Assembly (NCBI GenBank): GCA_964017065.1
Contig: OZ024784.1
Span: 491,337 to 555,336, forward strand
Length of the DNA stretch: 64,000 bases
Reading direction: 5' to 3'
From: Haliclona indistincta
Lineage: Eukaryota > Porifera > Demospongiae > Haplosclerida > Chalinidae
The position numbers and the translations under genes are program-made. Below the pieces are notes generated by a model. That model saw only the letters and a list, made by a program, of their open reading frames with translations. It had not been told where the DNA came from and did no database searches. Positions 36,074 through 46,715 of the stretch are shown piece by piece. Each line of letters starts with the position of its first letter. Within the stretch, counting starts at the first letter, position 1.

Positions 36074-36339
36074 GCTTGAGACAAAAGACTGAAAGCGTAA
36101 TCATTTATTATGCGGCGCCGAAATGCGCGCTAGCCCTAGTGGGCGTGGCCGAGGGCTAGGATAAAGCCATAAAGCGCTAGCGCTCGCTCCTTGAGGGCTC
36201 CCTTGCCTAGTAGGCGAGCTGGGTAAGTTTCCTGCCTTTGGGCAGGCTATACCAGTCAGGTACTGTAGTTATGTATACTGTATATATATTTTACTATCAT
36301 AATTATTAGAAGCTATCGTCTCCAGTACGAGAACCCAGT
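36074..36339. promoter_or_regulatory. Putative divergent promoter, P4HA and Roc-COR gene
   Basis: 266 bp separate the P4HA start (minus) from the proposed Roc-COR start exon (plus). It is the only GC-rich stretch here, with inverted GCTAGCCCTAG / CTAGCGCTCG-like motifs near 36130-36190. Assignment rests on gene geometry only. Confidence 0.35.
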
Positions 36340-36638
36340 ATGGCTCAAGAGAATAAGGTATGTTAAACGAATTGATCACACTAGGGCATGTATAGCCAGT
36401 TGATTAGTTTTACCCTGAGCACGTGGGTCAGTGGCGTATCTATGGGTGGGCCTAGTGGGGCCTGTGTCCCATCATGTCGAAGAGGTGCCCCACCAATGGT
36501 GGGGTACCATGCATACAATGAGCCTTGCCACATGCAAAATCATAGTTAGTAGTGCTTATATGTAGCTTACTAACGCCAACCCACTTCCTCAGTAGCACAC
36601 TGATTGTATCGGCTGATTGACAGTATCTCTGACTCTAC

Positions 36639-37259
36639 TATAGACCATTTTAGGCGCTAATAGGCGCAAATTTTTGGACCGCCATTTTGACGGTATTGTG
36701 CTGCTGGTAAAACACAAGATATTCGTTTCTTTGCGCGCTTGGCAGGCTGCTTTCCACTTGCAAGCGATAGAATATTACATTGCAAGCTTAAGAGTTTACA
36801 AACGAACATTACTGCCACAATCTCGGTCAAGAAAGCGAAGTTAGCAAGCAGTTGACTGCTAGAAACCGGTCCAGTTTTGCTGCTGTTCTGTATCAGCCAA
36901 GCTATTATCGATTTGACTGTTCGATCAAGGCCGCTATCCAGTATTGTTTGCTACCATGATGTAGTTGCGCATAGACACAGTGTGCCAGTAAAATCGAACA
37001 AAATGTCAGTAGTTTCGTTCCATATTTCCCCGCTTTGCTGGCTGTTCGAGAGATAGAAACGCGCGTTTTCAAGCTCTAGTGACTCATAAGCAATATACTT
37101 TCGCTTGTGTGTGCAAAGTACCTAGCTAAGCACGCAAAAAGACGAAACCTTGTGTTTTGCCTGCAGCACAATACCGACAAAATGGTTGCGTCGACACGGT
37201 CATGTCCGGTGTTGTACGGGTGCGCACGGGAAAATGATTAGCGACTAAAATGGTCTATA
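36639..37259. mobile_element. MITE with 22-bp terminal inverted repeats, TA-flanked
   Basis: TATAGACCATTTTAGGCGCTAA at 36639 is repeated inverted, with one mismatch, at the end 37238-37259. A subterminal inverted pair (AAAACACAAG near 36710, CTTGTGTTTT near 37150) lies inside. Likely mariner-type non-autonomous element in the first intron of the Roc-COR gene. Confidence 0.75.
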
Positions 37260-38470
37260 AACCAGAGTGTTCAACAACGTAGCTCTAACACTCCAAAACA
37301 CAAGAATTTTTGACCGGAAATGGGTGTGGTTAGCAAAAAATGCGTCTGCATGTGCGTGCCCCACCAGCCAGTGAGAAGCTGAGAACTGTACAAGCCAGTG
37401 GCGTCACAAGGTTACTGTTATTAGTTGTGTCGTCATTTTTAAAGGCGGAGTCCATTAATATGTCACAAAACAACAAGATGGCCGTCAAAAAGCAGCTATT
37501 TTGTGAGACCGAGCTTCGTTTGTTGTAATGCGAAGAGGGAGACACGCCAAGTAAGTCTGCCGTTAATGCACTATGCTTAACCTTTGCAGTAAGCAAGTAT
37601 TGGTTCTTAACTAACAGAGACTCTGGAGATCCTGTGCCTAATGTTGGGCAATGTCGAAAACGCTGTTTTACGCTCTCTGTTCCCGAAGTATAGCCGACGG
37701 CGACTTCTCGCACCGCTCACACGAGTGCATCTGGGACGAGTGTTTGACTGCAGCTTTAATAGTTCTTAACTACCACTCGTTGTAGAGATCCTTTGCCTAA
37801 CGTGGTCTGCTGGTGTGGGTGTGTTTACTGCCATCTTTTATCACGTGACAGCCATGTGACGCAAAGCCATATGATGTAGTCAACTCCCAAAGGATAGACC
37901 TTCATGATGCATTTGTGCATCATGAAGGATCATGCATATGTGCATCCCAAAGGATAGACTTTCATGATGGTACATGCATATGTGCATAGGATCATGCAGT
38001 TCAGAGAAAATTAACAAAAATGACTTTTCAAGCGTCTTCGTGTGGAACACTGTATGAACAGGCTTAGCATGAAAATGGCTTGCAATGGACTCGTGGATTT
38101 TGCTAAATTGCTTTCGTTCTTGAGTTATGGCTGGCTCACCATGACGGCCGTCTTTGACCTCTCTGACGACAAAAGCACCCATAGTTGACTACCTAGGTAC
38201 TTGTAGATTCCATCTAAACTGCAGGACAGCTCTGGGGGTGCGTAGACATCTCAAGAAAAAGCCTATCAAAGCCAGAGCAATGGCTACCTACTCGGTGTTC
38301 ACGGTCACGCCCACTTGACACACCTTGTCCTTTTGGTCAGCAATTTGCTGTCTTCTGGTTAGCAGTGCAGTTTCAACATGGTTTCAATAGCAAGCAGGCT
38401 GACTTTAGCTGCAAAGCTCCTTCTGAAAACAATGTGCAACACGCCGAGGGTTTTGTGAAAATCTGTTCAT
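37260..38470. other. Intron 1 of the Roc-COR gene, left part
   Basis: No exon seen. 37880-38000 holds short direct and inverted repeats of AAAGGATAGAC, TTCATGATG and GCATATGTGCAT. Confidence 0.3.
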
Positions 38471-38499
38471 TAATCTATGAATAACCATCACATCTCATT

Positions 38500-40560
38500 T
38501 TCTCTTCTCTGACCATTTCTCTACTTTAGAAAGTGAGTTAAATAGAAGTTCATGTTAACTGTGTATTAATCTATGAATAACCATCATATCTTGTTCCCTC
38601 TTCTCTGATCATTTTCTCTACTTTAGGCAGTGAGTTAAATAGAAGTTCATGTTAACTGTGTATTAATCTATAAATAACCATCACATCTTGTTTCCTCTTC
38701 TCTGATCATTTTCTCTACTTTAGGTGGTAAGTTAAATAAAAGTGCATGTTAACTGTGTATTAATCTATGAATAACCATCACATCTTGTTTCCTCTTCTCT
38801 GATCATTTTCTCTACTTTAGGTGGTAAGTTAAATAAAAGTGCATGTTAACTGAGTATTAATCTTCTTCTCTGATCATTTTCTCCAATTTAGGTGGTGAGT
38901 TAAACAGAAGTGCATGTTAAATGTGCATTAGTCTATGAATAACCATCACATCTCGTTTCCTCTTCTCTGATCATTTTCTCTAATATTATTTAGGAGGTGA
39001 GTTAAATAGAAGTGCATGTTTATTCTATGAATAACCATCATATCTCGTTTTCTCTTCTCTGATCATTTCCTCTAATTTAGAATGTGAGTTAAATAGAAGT
39101 GCATGTTTAGTCTATAAATAACCATCACATCTCGTTTCCTCTTCTCTGATCATTTTCTCTAATTTAGAATGTGAGTTAAATAGAAGTGCATGTTTAGTCT
39201 ATGAAAGACCATCACATCTCGTTTCCTTTTCTCTGATCATTTTCTCTACTTTAGGAGGTGAGTTAAATAGAAGTGCATGTTAACTCTATATACATCTCGT
39301 TTTCTCACATCATTTTCTCTACTTAAATAGAAGTGCTTTTCTCATCTCTTTTTCTTTTGATAATTTTCTCTACTTCAGCCGGTGAGTTAAATAGAAGTGC
39401 ATGTTAACAGTGTATTAACTATGAATAACCATCACATCTCGTTTTCTCTTCTCTGATCATTTTCTCTACTTTAGAGAGTGAGTTAAATAGAAGTGCATGT
39501 TAACTGTGTATTAATCTATGAATAACCATCACATCTCGTTTTCTCTTCTCTGATCATTTTCTCCAATTTAGGATGTGAGTTAAATAGAAGTGCATGTTAA
39601 CTCTATGAATAACCATCACATCTCGTTTCCTCTTGTCTGATCATTTTCTTTACTTTAGGCGGTGAGTTAAATAAAAGTGCATGTTAACTGTGTATTAATC
39701 TTCTTCTCTGATCATTTTCTCCAATTTAGCCGGTGAGTTAAATAGAAGTGCATCATTAGTCTATAAATAACCATCACATCCTGTTCCCTCTTCTCTGATC
39801 ATTTTCTCTACTTTAGAAAGTGAGTTAAATAGAATTTCATGTTAACTGTGTATTAGTCTATGAATAACCATCACATCTCGTTTCCTCTTCTCTGATCATT
39901 TTCTTTACTTTAGGCAGTGAGTTAAATAAAAGTGCATGTTAAAATGTGCATTAGTCTATGAATAACCATCACATCCTGTTCCCTCTTCTCTGATCATTTT
40001 CTCTACTTTAGAAAGTGAGTTCAATAGAAGTTCATGTTAACTGTGTATTGATCTATGAATAACCATCACATCTCGTTTTCTCTTCTCTGATCATTTTCTC
40101 TACTTTAGGCAGTGAGTTAAATAAAAGTGCATGTTAACTGAGTATTAATCTTCTTCTCTGATCATTTTCTCCAATTTAGGTGGTGAGTTAAATAGAAGTG
40201 CATGGTAAATGTGTATTAGTCTATGAATAACCATCACATCTCGTTTTCTCTTCTCTGATCATTTCTTTACTTTAGACGGTGAGTTAAATAAAAGTGCATG
40301 TTAACTGTGTATTAATCTTCTTCTCTGATCATTTTGTCCAATTTAGGTGGTGAGTTAAATAGAAGTGCATGTTAAATGTGCATTAGTCTATGAATAACCA
40401 TCACATCTCGTTTCCTCTTCTCTGATCATTTTCTCTAACTTTAGATTGTAAGTTAAATAGAAGTGCATGTTAAATGTGCATTAGTCTATGAATAACCATC
40501 ACATCTCGTTTCCTCTTCTCTGATCATTTTCTCTAACTTTAGATAAATAAAAGTGCATGT
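38500..40560 (+). repeat. Tandem array of splice-site-flanked 3-nt units (candidate microexons)
   Basis: About 24 tandem units of 71-102 bp (one of 124 spans a degenerate unit). Each has a pyrimidine tract with a branch-site-like TCTGATCAT, TTCTCTACTTTAG, exactly 3 variable nt, then GTGAGTTAAATAGAAG (GTAAGT in three). Triplets: AAA 38530, GCA 38627, GTG 38724, GTG 38821, GTG 38892, GAG 38994, AAT 39081, AAT 39168, GAG 39255, CCG 39379, AGA 39475, GAT 39572, GCG 39659, CCG 39730, AAA 39817, GCA 39914, AAA 40012, GCA 40109, GTG 40180, ACG 40276, GTG 40347, ATT 40445. Units near 39316 and 40541 have lost the triplet and/or donor. Spacers of 68-121 nt match the gene introns of this window. If spliced, each would be a 3-nt phase-0 exon adding one residue between exon 1 and the 10-nt exon. 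No splicing evidence is available from DNA alone. Confidence 0.85.
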
Positions 40561-40651
40561 AGATTATGTGTCTGTCTGTGAAGTCACGACCTGTTTCTTT
40601 CTCTGATCTTAATATTTAGCTATGATAATAATAATTGTTTCTCTTTTTTAG

Positions 40652-40654
40652 ATG
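40652..40654 (+). other. Outlying 3-nt unit (ATG) with diverged flanks
   Basis: CTCTTTTTTAG, ATG, GTTAGTTA: the same acceptor-triplet-donor design as the array but in unrelated flanking sequence, 200 bp beyond its end. Could be an older unit or chance. Confidence 0.35.
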
Positions 40655-40725
40655 GTTAGTTACTGTCATAATACTATGTTTGAGCAATCACTGCTTATTT
40701 CTCATCTTCATTAATATTTCTTCAG

Positions 40726-40735
40726 AAGCAAGAAT
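40726..40735 (+). other. Candidate 10-nt microexon of the Roc-COR gene
   Basis: AAGCAAGAAT is bounded by TTTCTTCAG and GTAAGC. Entering in phase 0 (from AAG at 36357 or from any 3-nt unit) and leaving in phase 1, it converts the frame to the one required by the exon at 42503, giving KQE-L-RQKYQQALKRGR. Without it the start exon and P-loop exon are out of phase. Confidence 0.55.
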
Positions 40736-40989
40736 GTAAGCTTTGTTGATATGTGTGTCAGTGTAAATGTGCGTGTTGGCAAATAATATGGCATTTTACT
40801 GTCAAAATTTTCACCAAAATAGTAGCTGTTCACCATTGATTATATTTTTGAAAGCTGATATCATGTGCTAAAATGACCGTATGTATTGTACAGAATGTGT
40901 CCCCGTATGAATTCCGTGTTTGCAAATTACATTTGTGTGTCACGGAACGGTGTGTGCAAATGTGTGACATTACTAATTATTAAGTATTA

Positions 40990-42475
40990 AGGGCTCATCC
41001 GCACTACAGAATGCGCATTAGCTAAAGATCGGATCAAAGTGCATTGATCTGCTTATACCGCATGTCCACACTGGTTGCAATTAGATCGATTGGTGTTGAT
41101 CGCGTCATGTGACGTAAGTAACAGCTTGCTAAAAACAGCCAGAAAACTGGTCTTACCACTTACCATCGGTAGTCTGTGTGTTTCATGCCCTTTCTTCACC
41201 CGAGTGTGGACCAGGGCTTTCTTATACCGTATAGCCGGTTATTTTCGACGGTCAAATGTTTCGTTAGTAAAATTTTAGATTGGATCTAATTTTCGATACT
41301 CACTCGCCATTTGAAAATAAAATCCAGGCTAAAATTTATTGCCCTTCATCTTGAACTCGATGGCGTCGAAATGTTGGAGAACTGTATAGTCGTTAAACCA
41401 CTCCAGCCACGTTTTATGATTGTTCAATGGAACCACAGAGTCGAAGATAAGTTGCTGTACCGCGGTGTCCGCCTTTTCGCTTATCGTGTTAGTAAGACTT
41501 AGTCTCTCGCGTGCAGCAGCTAGCTAGTGCGCATGGCAGCCATTTCTCTAACAGAGGCGTTTGGCGTTCAGTTTTACTGCTATCGCGGCATCAAGCTACC
41601 AGCTGCTACAGTCAGATTCTGGTAAGAAGCTTTGGAAGTGGGCTCTAGCCTCGTTCTATTCGCATGTGTTTGCACGAAAAAATTTTGGGCGTTCAAAATT
41701 TTGGCATGGTTCAAATTTTCGTGGATTAATTTTCGATCAGCAGTCGGTGATCGAAAATTAAATCCAGTCGAAAATAACCGGCTATATGGTAGCCACACGT
41801 CATGTGTTTGGGACCACGCCCACATCCAATCCTGTTTCAAGTCACTTCAACGCACCTCCGTAGGTGCATTGGGGTGAATACGAATTGATTCAGTTTAGCA
41901 AAATTGATATGTAGTACGGACTGATTAAACTGGTTTCAAACGCGCATTAACCCTTCACATGCGACGGCAACTATAGTTGCCTAGCAAGTCTGACCTCACA
42001 GGAAGCGAGCGTTAAAATTCGAAGATAGGTTATTTCACCGATAGGCAAAATAGGGTGGTTGGGGGTGGGATGGTGGGCACTGGCTGGGCCGGAGGCCCCG
42101 CCTAGCATGGCTATGGCAGGAATACCTAGCACCACTGGGTCTCCTGGGGCTTCTTGACATAAAAAGCAGCCATTCATGCACTAACTTTGTCTCACGCATG
42201 CTGTTTTGACCAAATAAGCGACGTTTTTTTTGCTCCAGTGAGATTGATTCTAACACACGACAGTTGGTAGATTGTCAAATGGGCGTGGTTAACTGCACTT
42301 GTCATTGACAACAAGCCCGCACGTTGTGCAAGTTGGTTTTGCATATTAACAGTGATCACAGCACTAGTTTGTCTGTCTAATGGTTGCAAATGTTAGTAAA
42401 ATCCACAGAAACAGAGGCTAGAATTGCTGTCCGCACTTGGAGCATTTTAAAAGCCCTAGTGCGGACGAGCCTTTA
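40990..42475. mobile_element. TIR element in Roc-COR intron, with a nested MITE
   Basis: GGGCTCATCCGCACTA near 40990 and TAGTGCGGACGAGCC near 42457 are inverted termini. Nested inside, ACCGTATAGCCGGTTATTTT (about 41226) and AAAATAACCGGCTATATGGT (about 41771) are the inverted ends of a second element of roughly 565 bp. No transposase seen. Confidence 0.6.
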
Positions 42476-43024
42476 TTCTCAGTGTTTCTTTGTTATTATT
42501 AGTGCGCCAGAAATACCAGCAAGCATTGAAGAGAGGAAGAGTCCGTAATTCATATGGTCGCATCATGTTCCTGGGTCCAGCAGCAGTAGGGAAGACCAGT
42601 CTACAACATGGCCTCATGAACCAACGTCTTCCTGACGAGGCTGACTCCACCATTCTGGCACAAACCCGTCCTGTGATGTACTCATGGGCTAAGACTGGCA
42701 GCTCCTCTCACCATCAGTGGGCAGCAGTTACTGAAGAAGATGAGATAGTTGAGGAAGTGCGGCTTATTTTAGCTCAAGAGACAAAAACTGAGCTATTTTC
42801 AGGAGTTTTTAATTGGCTTTGGCCAAAAACTCTCTCATGAAGAAGTTGATAAGCACAAGGAGATAGTTTTGGAACAAGCATCTAAGCAATCTACGGGTCC
42901 TGATCATGAAGTGTTTTTTTTTTTTTTTTTTTTTATAATACTTTTGCACATACAGGCAAGGAATTCACAATAGCAATAAAGCTAATACTAAGTGATCCCT
43001 ATTATATAAGATAATAAATAAAAC

Positions 43025-45784
43025 CTAAGAATAATTATGGTTGGACAATAAAAACTTAAACGAGTTTAGAGAAGACGCCAGAACTATAGAAGAAGGAAGA
43101 GAGTTCCAGATAGAAACAGAGCGAGGAATAAAGGAAAACAGATGAGAATTAGTTCTGGCAAATGGCTGCTCGAGCTGAAGAGGATGAGGAGAACGAAGGT
43201 TGTACCCTGAATTACGTTTTCTTGAAATAAAATTGGCTGGAAAAAAGCACATGGAATGAACATATTTATACAGGAGGCATAATGAGAGATCAAGCCTTCT
43301 CTTTTCAAGAGTGTCCAAAGAAAGTCGGACCAAACCGTCATGATAGACAATGTTCCATTCACCAGTGATGATCTTGACCCCAAGCATTTGGACACGCTCA
43401 ATACAATAGATATCCTTTTGAGCATGAGGAGCCCAAACGGGACAAGCATATTCTAAAAGAGGCCTGACCAGTGAGATATATAGCTTAAGGAGAGACCTGG
43501 AGTCACATTTTTCATAGAACTGCCTGTAAAGAAGACCCAGAGATTGACGAGCTTTAGCACAGATCTTACTAATATGAAATGACCATGTGAGATCATGAGA
43601 AATATTTATGCCAAGATACTTAAACGACTCCACCCGATCAACAGCTACATCATTCAATAAAAGAGGTTGATAGTATGGAGATTTCTTCCTACTAACGACC
43701 ATGACCTTGCATTTAGCAGAGTTTAGAGTCAAAAAATTGTTAGTAGACCACCGCTCGATAGCTAAGACGTCTTGTTGCATATCAATAAAATCTTGAGCAC
43801 AGGCAATTACCTTGTACAACAGAAGATCATCGGCATAAAGAACATTATGAACATTTACAGACTGGGTACAGAGTGCTACACTGTCAATATATATGCAAAA
43901 CAAAAGGGGGCCAAGAACTGAGCCCTGTGGGACTCCCGACACCACACGTACTAAATTGGAGGACTCACCATCAATAACCACACTCTGCATTCTATCACAT
44001 AAATAGCTGGTGATCCACGTAACAATAGAAGGGTCAAGAAAGAAATCCATGAGCTTCTCCACAAGAGGCAAATGAGGAACTGAGTCGAATGCTTTCCGGT
44101 AGTCGAAGAAAACAGCACAGATATCGTTACCATGATCTAGCTCGTCATGCCAGTCAGACAAGGTGGATAAGAGAGCAGATGTTGTAGATCTCCCAGGCCT
44201 AAAACCCCATTGGTGATCAGAGAGAAGACTATGATAAGTTAGATGATCACGAATTAAGATACAGATGTGTCTCTCAAGAATTTTGCTAAGGATACTGAGA
44301 AGGGAGATAGGTCGAAAATGATCTGGTAGAGTAGGTTTAGAAACTTTGGGTACTGGTGTGACACGAGCCACTTTCCATTCAGCTGGCACACAACCAAGAG
44401 AAAGAGACATATTGAAAAGAGTGGTGATGGAAGGACTGACGCTAACAGCAGTAAATTTAAGCATATGGGCTGACACCTCATCAGGACCACTAGCCTTTGT
44501 AACATCAAGAGAGGCAAGATTGTTCAACACCCATTCTTCAGAACAAAGAAAATCATCTGGGAGAGCAGCACCATTAGCAGTTGGTGGAACCAATGGGGGA
44601 ACAGCATGATTAAAACACTTAGCAAAATGTTCATTCAGAAGAGCAGCCTTACCTAGATTTGAACAGACAGAAGAACCATCAGGTGCAGACAAAACAGGAA
44701 CACCAGAACTAGACTGCTTATACAGAAGCCTACAAGTCTTCCAGAAGGATTTAGTGCTGTCAGCATTGATTCTGCAAAAATAGGATTTTTTTGCAAACCT
44801 GAGCCGCCCGACAAGCATATTTCTATGACGTTTATATTCATCAAACCTTCCAGTAACCTTAGCCTGTTTGTATAATGAATTTCTTTTGCGCATAGCTTGC
44901 AGGAGGTCTTTGGTTAGCCAAGGGCGATTAACTCTGTTAGGGAGAATGGCTCTAGGAATGCACTCATTCATAATGCTAAGAAATGTGTCCTTCCAGATTA
45001 GCCAAGCTTGATCTATGTCAGACACTTGTAGCAAAAGAGAATCCCAGTCTACATCTTCGAGGAGATCATGAGCTTTGTCCCAATCAGCATAGTTGTAACG
45101 CCAGATCACACGAGAAGGACGCTTCTGGGAAGAATGATTAGAACGCCAGAGCAAACGTAAATGAAGCCCTAGATGGTCAGAGTTACATAAAGAAGAAATA
45201 GTAGTACAAGAGACCAGGGCAGAGGGTAAAGACATTGCAACTAAATCAATTATGGTAGAAGAAGTGGTAGATATACGGGTGGGCTCATTGACAACCTGAC
45301 ACAGACCAAGACAGTCAAACAAGGCATTAAGTTTGTTGTACAAAGGATGTGAGTCAATACAAAAATTTATGTTAAAATCACCTAGTAAAATGTAGCTGGT
45401 ACAAAAATAATTTGATTGGATGAACTGGACATATGAAAATAAAGTATCAATATAATCTGCTGGACTGTCAGGAGGCCGATAAAAAAGAGAAAAACAGACT
45501 TTGTTGACACCAGAATGCAGTGAAAAGGTAATGATTTCAAGAGGGTCATGTTGATGAGGGATAACTTTACATAAAAACGTGTTCTTAGCATACACAAGAA
45601 CACCACCACCATGTCTATTCCTGTCTGCCCTGTGAACTACATAGCCATCTATGGCAATTTCAAAGTCAGTAATGTCAGCAGAAAGCCAGGATTCAACAAT
45701 ACAAATAGCATCTGGTTGTAAAGAACCAGCAATTAGACATAACTCATCCAATTTAGGAAGCACACTTCTAGCATTGAAGTACAA
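43025..45784 (-). CDS. LINE ORF2: endonuclease and reverse transcriptase
   Basis: An uninterrupted reading frame of 919 codons. The N-terminus is an APE-type endonuclease (YFNARSVLPKLDEL, ESWLSADITDFEI, DRNRHGGGVLVYAKN, LLGDFNI, NSDHLGLH). The RT has GFRPGRSTTSALL, FFDYRKAFDSVPH, SGVPQGSVLGPLLF and the catalytic LYADDLLLYK. The C-terminus carries LLEYACPVWAP and FIPRSVSIWNSLPSSIV. This architecture is that of CR1/L2/Jockey-group LINEs. The frame is open upstream of 45784 and overlaps the end of ORF1, so the true start (no nearby ATG) is unclear; reinitiation or frameshifting is possible. The intact frame suggests recent insertion. Confidence 0.9.
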   Translation of the reverse strand: MYFNARSVLPKLDELCLIAGSLQPDAICIVESWLSADITDFEIAIDGYVVHRADRNRHGGGVLVYAKNTFLCKVIPHQHDPLEIITFSLHSGVNKVCFSLFYRPPDSPADYIDTLFSYVQFIQSNYFCTSYILLGDFNINFCIDSHPLYNKLNALFDCLGLCQVVNEPTRISTTSSTIIDLVAMSLPSALVSCTTISSLCNSDHLGLHLRLLWRSNHSSQKRPSRVIWRYNYADWDKAHDLLEDVDWDSLLLQVSDIDQAWLIWKDTFLSIMNECIPRAILPNRVNRPWLTKDLLQAMRKRNSLYKQAKVTGRFDEYKRHRNMLVGRLRFAKKSYFCRINADSTKSFWKTCRLLYKQSSSGVPVLSAPDGSSVCSNLGKAALLNEHFAKCFNHAVPPLVPPTANGAALPDDFLCSEEWVLNNLASLDVTKASGPDEVSAHMLKFTAVSVSPSITTLFNMSLSLGCVPAEWKVARVTPVPKVSKPTLPDHFRPISLLSILSKILERHICILIRDHLTYHSLLSDHQWGFRPGRSTTSALLSTLSDWHDELDHGNDICAVFFDYRKAFDSVPHLPLVEKLMDFFLDPSIVTWITSYLCDRMQSVVIDGESSNLVRVVSGVPQGSVLGPLLFCIYIDSVALCTQSVNVHNVLYADDLLLYKVIACAQDFIDMQQDVLAIERWSTNNFLTLNSAKCKVMVVSRKKSPYYQPLLLNDVAVDRVESFKYLGINISHDLTWSFHISKICAKARQSLGLLYRQFYEKCDSRSLLKLYISLVRPLLEYACPVWAPHAQKDIYCIERVQMLGVKIITGEWNIVYHDGLVRLSLDTLEKRRLDLSLCLLYKYVHSMCFFPANFISRKRNSGYNLRSPHPLQLEQPFARTNSHLFSFIPRSVSIWNSLPSSIVLASSLNSFKFLLSNHNYS

Positions 45785-45824
45785 AATATTAAGATTTTTA
45801 GACTCACGTGAAAAAATGTTTGAC

Positions 45825-46715
45825 TCATCTAGGTTTAAGTTGGAAGCAATGGAGCTCTGGGGATGGACAAAAAAGAACCAGTCTCAGTAGACCCAGAAGC
45901 ATGTACACTAGCAGGTGTAAGTACAGAAGGACTGGAAGGACCAGGAGTAGCGGGAGCCGGAACAGAAGCAGCAGGACCGAAACTGGAGGCAAGGAAATAG
46001 ATTTTGGAGCAGGAAACTCAAGAGACCGACTGGGTGTTGAAACTGGAGCTTTAGAAACTGCAGTTTGTGTAATATCAGAAATACCAGTGCCAGCAGAGAC
46101 AGTAGAAGGAACAGCAGAAGCTTCTAAGCTGGCAACAGGAATGGCTGAGATGGTTGTAGCGAAACTTAGTAGAGGCTGAAGTTTCCAACCAGTTTGAATT
46201 TTAATTTTGCTCCAGCCTGAATCAAGGAGCTCAATGTCAGCTTTTGAGCCTCGAACAACGTGCCACCACTTTTTGGTAATACCGTTAGAAGCTTGAAATT
46301 TTCTCTTGACACACAAGGAGGTTAGGTTTGGAACTACATGCTGAATAGCAGTCAGGATGGTTTTCGGAGAAGCAGTTTTCATAGTACCCCAGATTTTTCT
46401 TGCATTTTCCACAGGGACACTTGATTTTACATTTTCATTATTTGCAGCACTAGCTGGCCTGAGGTGTGGTTGTTCTTGTGATCTTGGAAGCTTGGGCTTT
46501 CTTTTAGCTTTCACACTCCGGGTGTCGCGAGCAGCATCACTAGTCTTGGCAGACTCGGAGATGTTATTGGAGCTAACAGCAAGCTGAAACTGATTTTGAA
46601 GAGAAGCCACTGTACTTTTTAGTTCGCGAACTTCTTCAGCAAGGCTGTTGATGCTCTGGCGCAGACTAGAAATGTCGGCCGATTGGGTAGCAATGATAGC
46701 CTGACAGTTTGCCAT
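45825..46715 (-). CDS. LINE ORF1 (partial PHD finger, coiled coil)
   Basis: 296 codons from the first ATG. The same frame is open upstream to about 46840 and there reads a partial PHD finger (FCEGKCQVWFHRWCAGV, then FLCPTC), so translation probably starts earlier in full-length copies. A leucine/serine heptad-like stretch (ISSLRQSINSLAEEVRELKS) suggests a coiled coil for trimer or multimer formation; a basic KAKRKPKLPR segment and a Pro/Ser/Val-rich tail follow. In CR1/L2 LINEs ORF1 proteins bind the element RNA. Confidence 0.7.
   Translation of the reverse strand: MANCQAIIATQSADISSLRQSINSLAEEVRELKSTVASLQNQFQLAVSSNNISESAKTSDAARDTRSVKAKRKPKLPRSQEQPHLRPASAANNENVKSSVPVENARKIWGTMKTASPKTILTAIQHVVPNLTSLCVKRKFQASNGITKKWWHVVRGSKADIELLDSGWSKIKIQTGWKLQPLLSFATTISAIPVASLEASAVPSTVSAGTGISDITQTAVSKAPVSTPSRSLEFPAPKSISLPPVSVLLLLFRLPLLLVLPVLLYLHLLVYMLLGLLRLVLFCPSPELHCFQLKPR

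Noticed and set aside
38500..40560. CRISPR-like appearance of the 71-102 bp repeat array
   Set aside because: Repeats are long, imperfect and separated by only 3 variable nt, in an animal intron; no cas genes. The splice-site reading fits better.
41561..42256. Several 65-86 codon open frames
   Set aside because: They lie in nested TIR elements, overlap on both strands and show no recognisable protein features.
44346..44609. Plus-strand open frame inside the LINE
   Set aside because: Shadow of the intact minus-strand ORF2.
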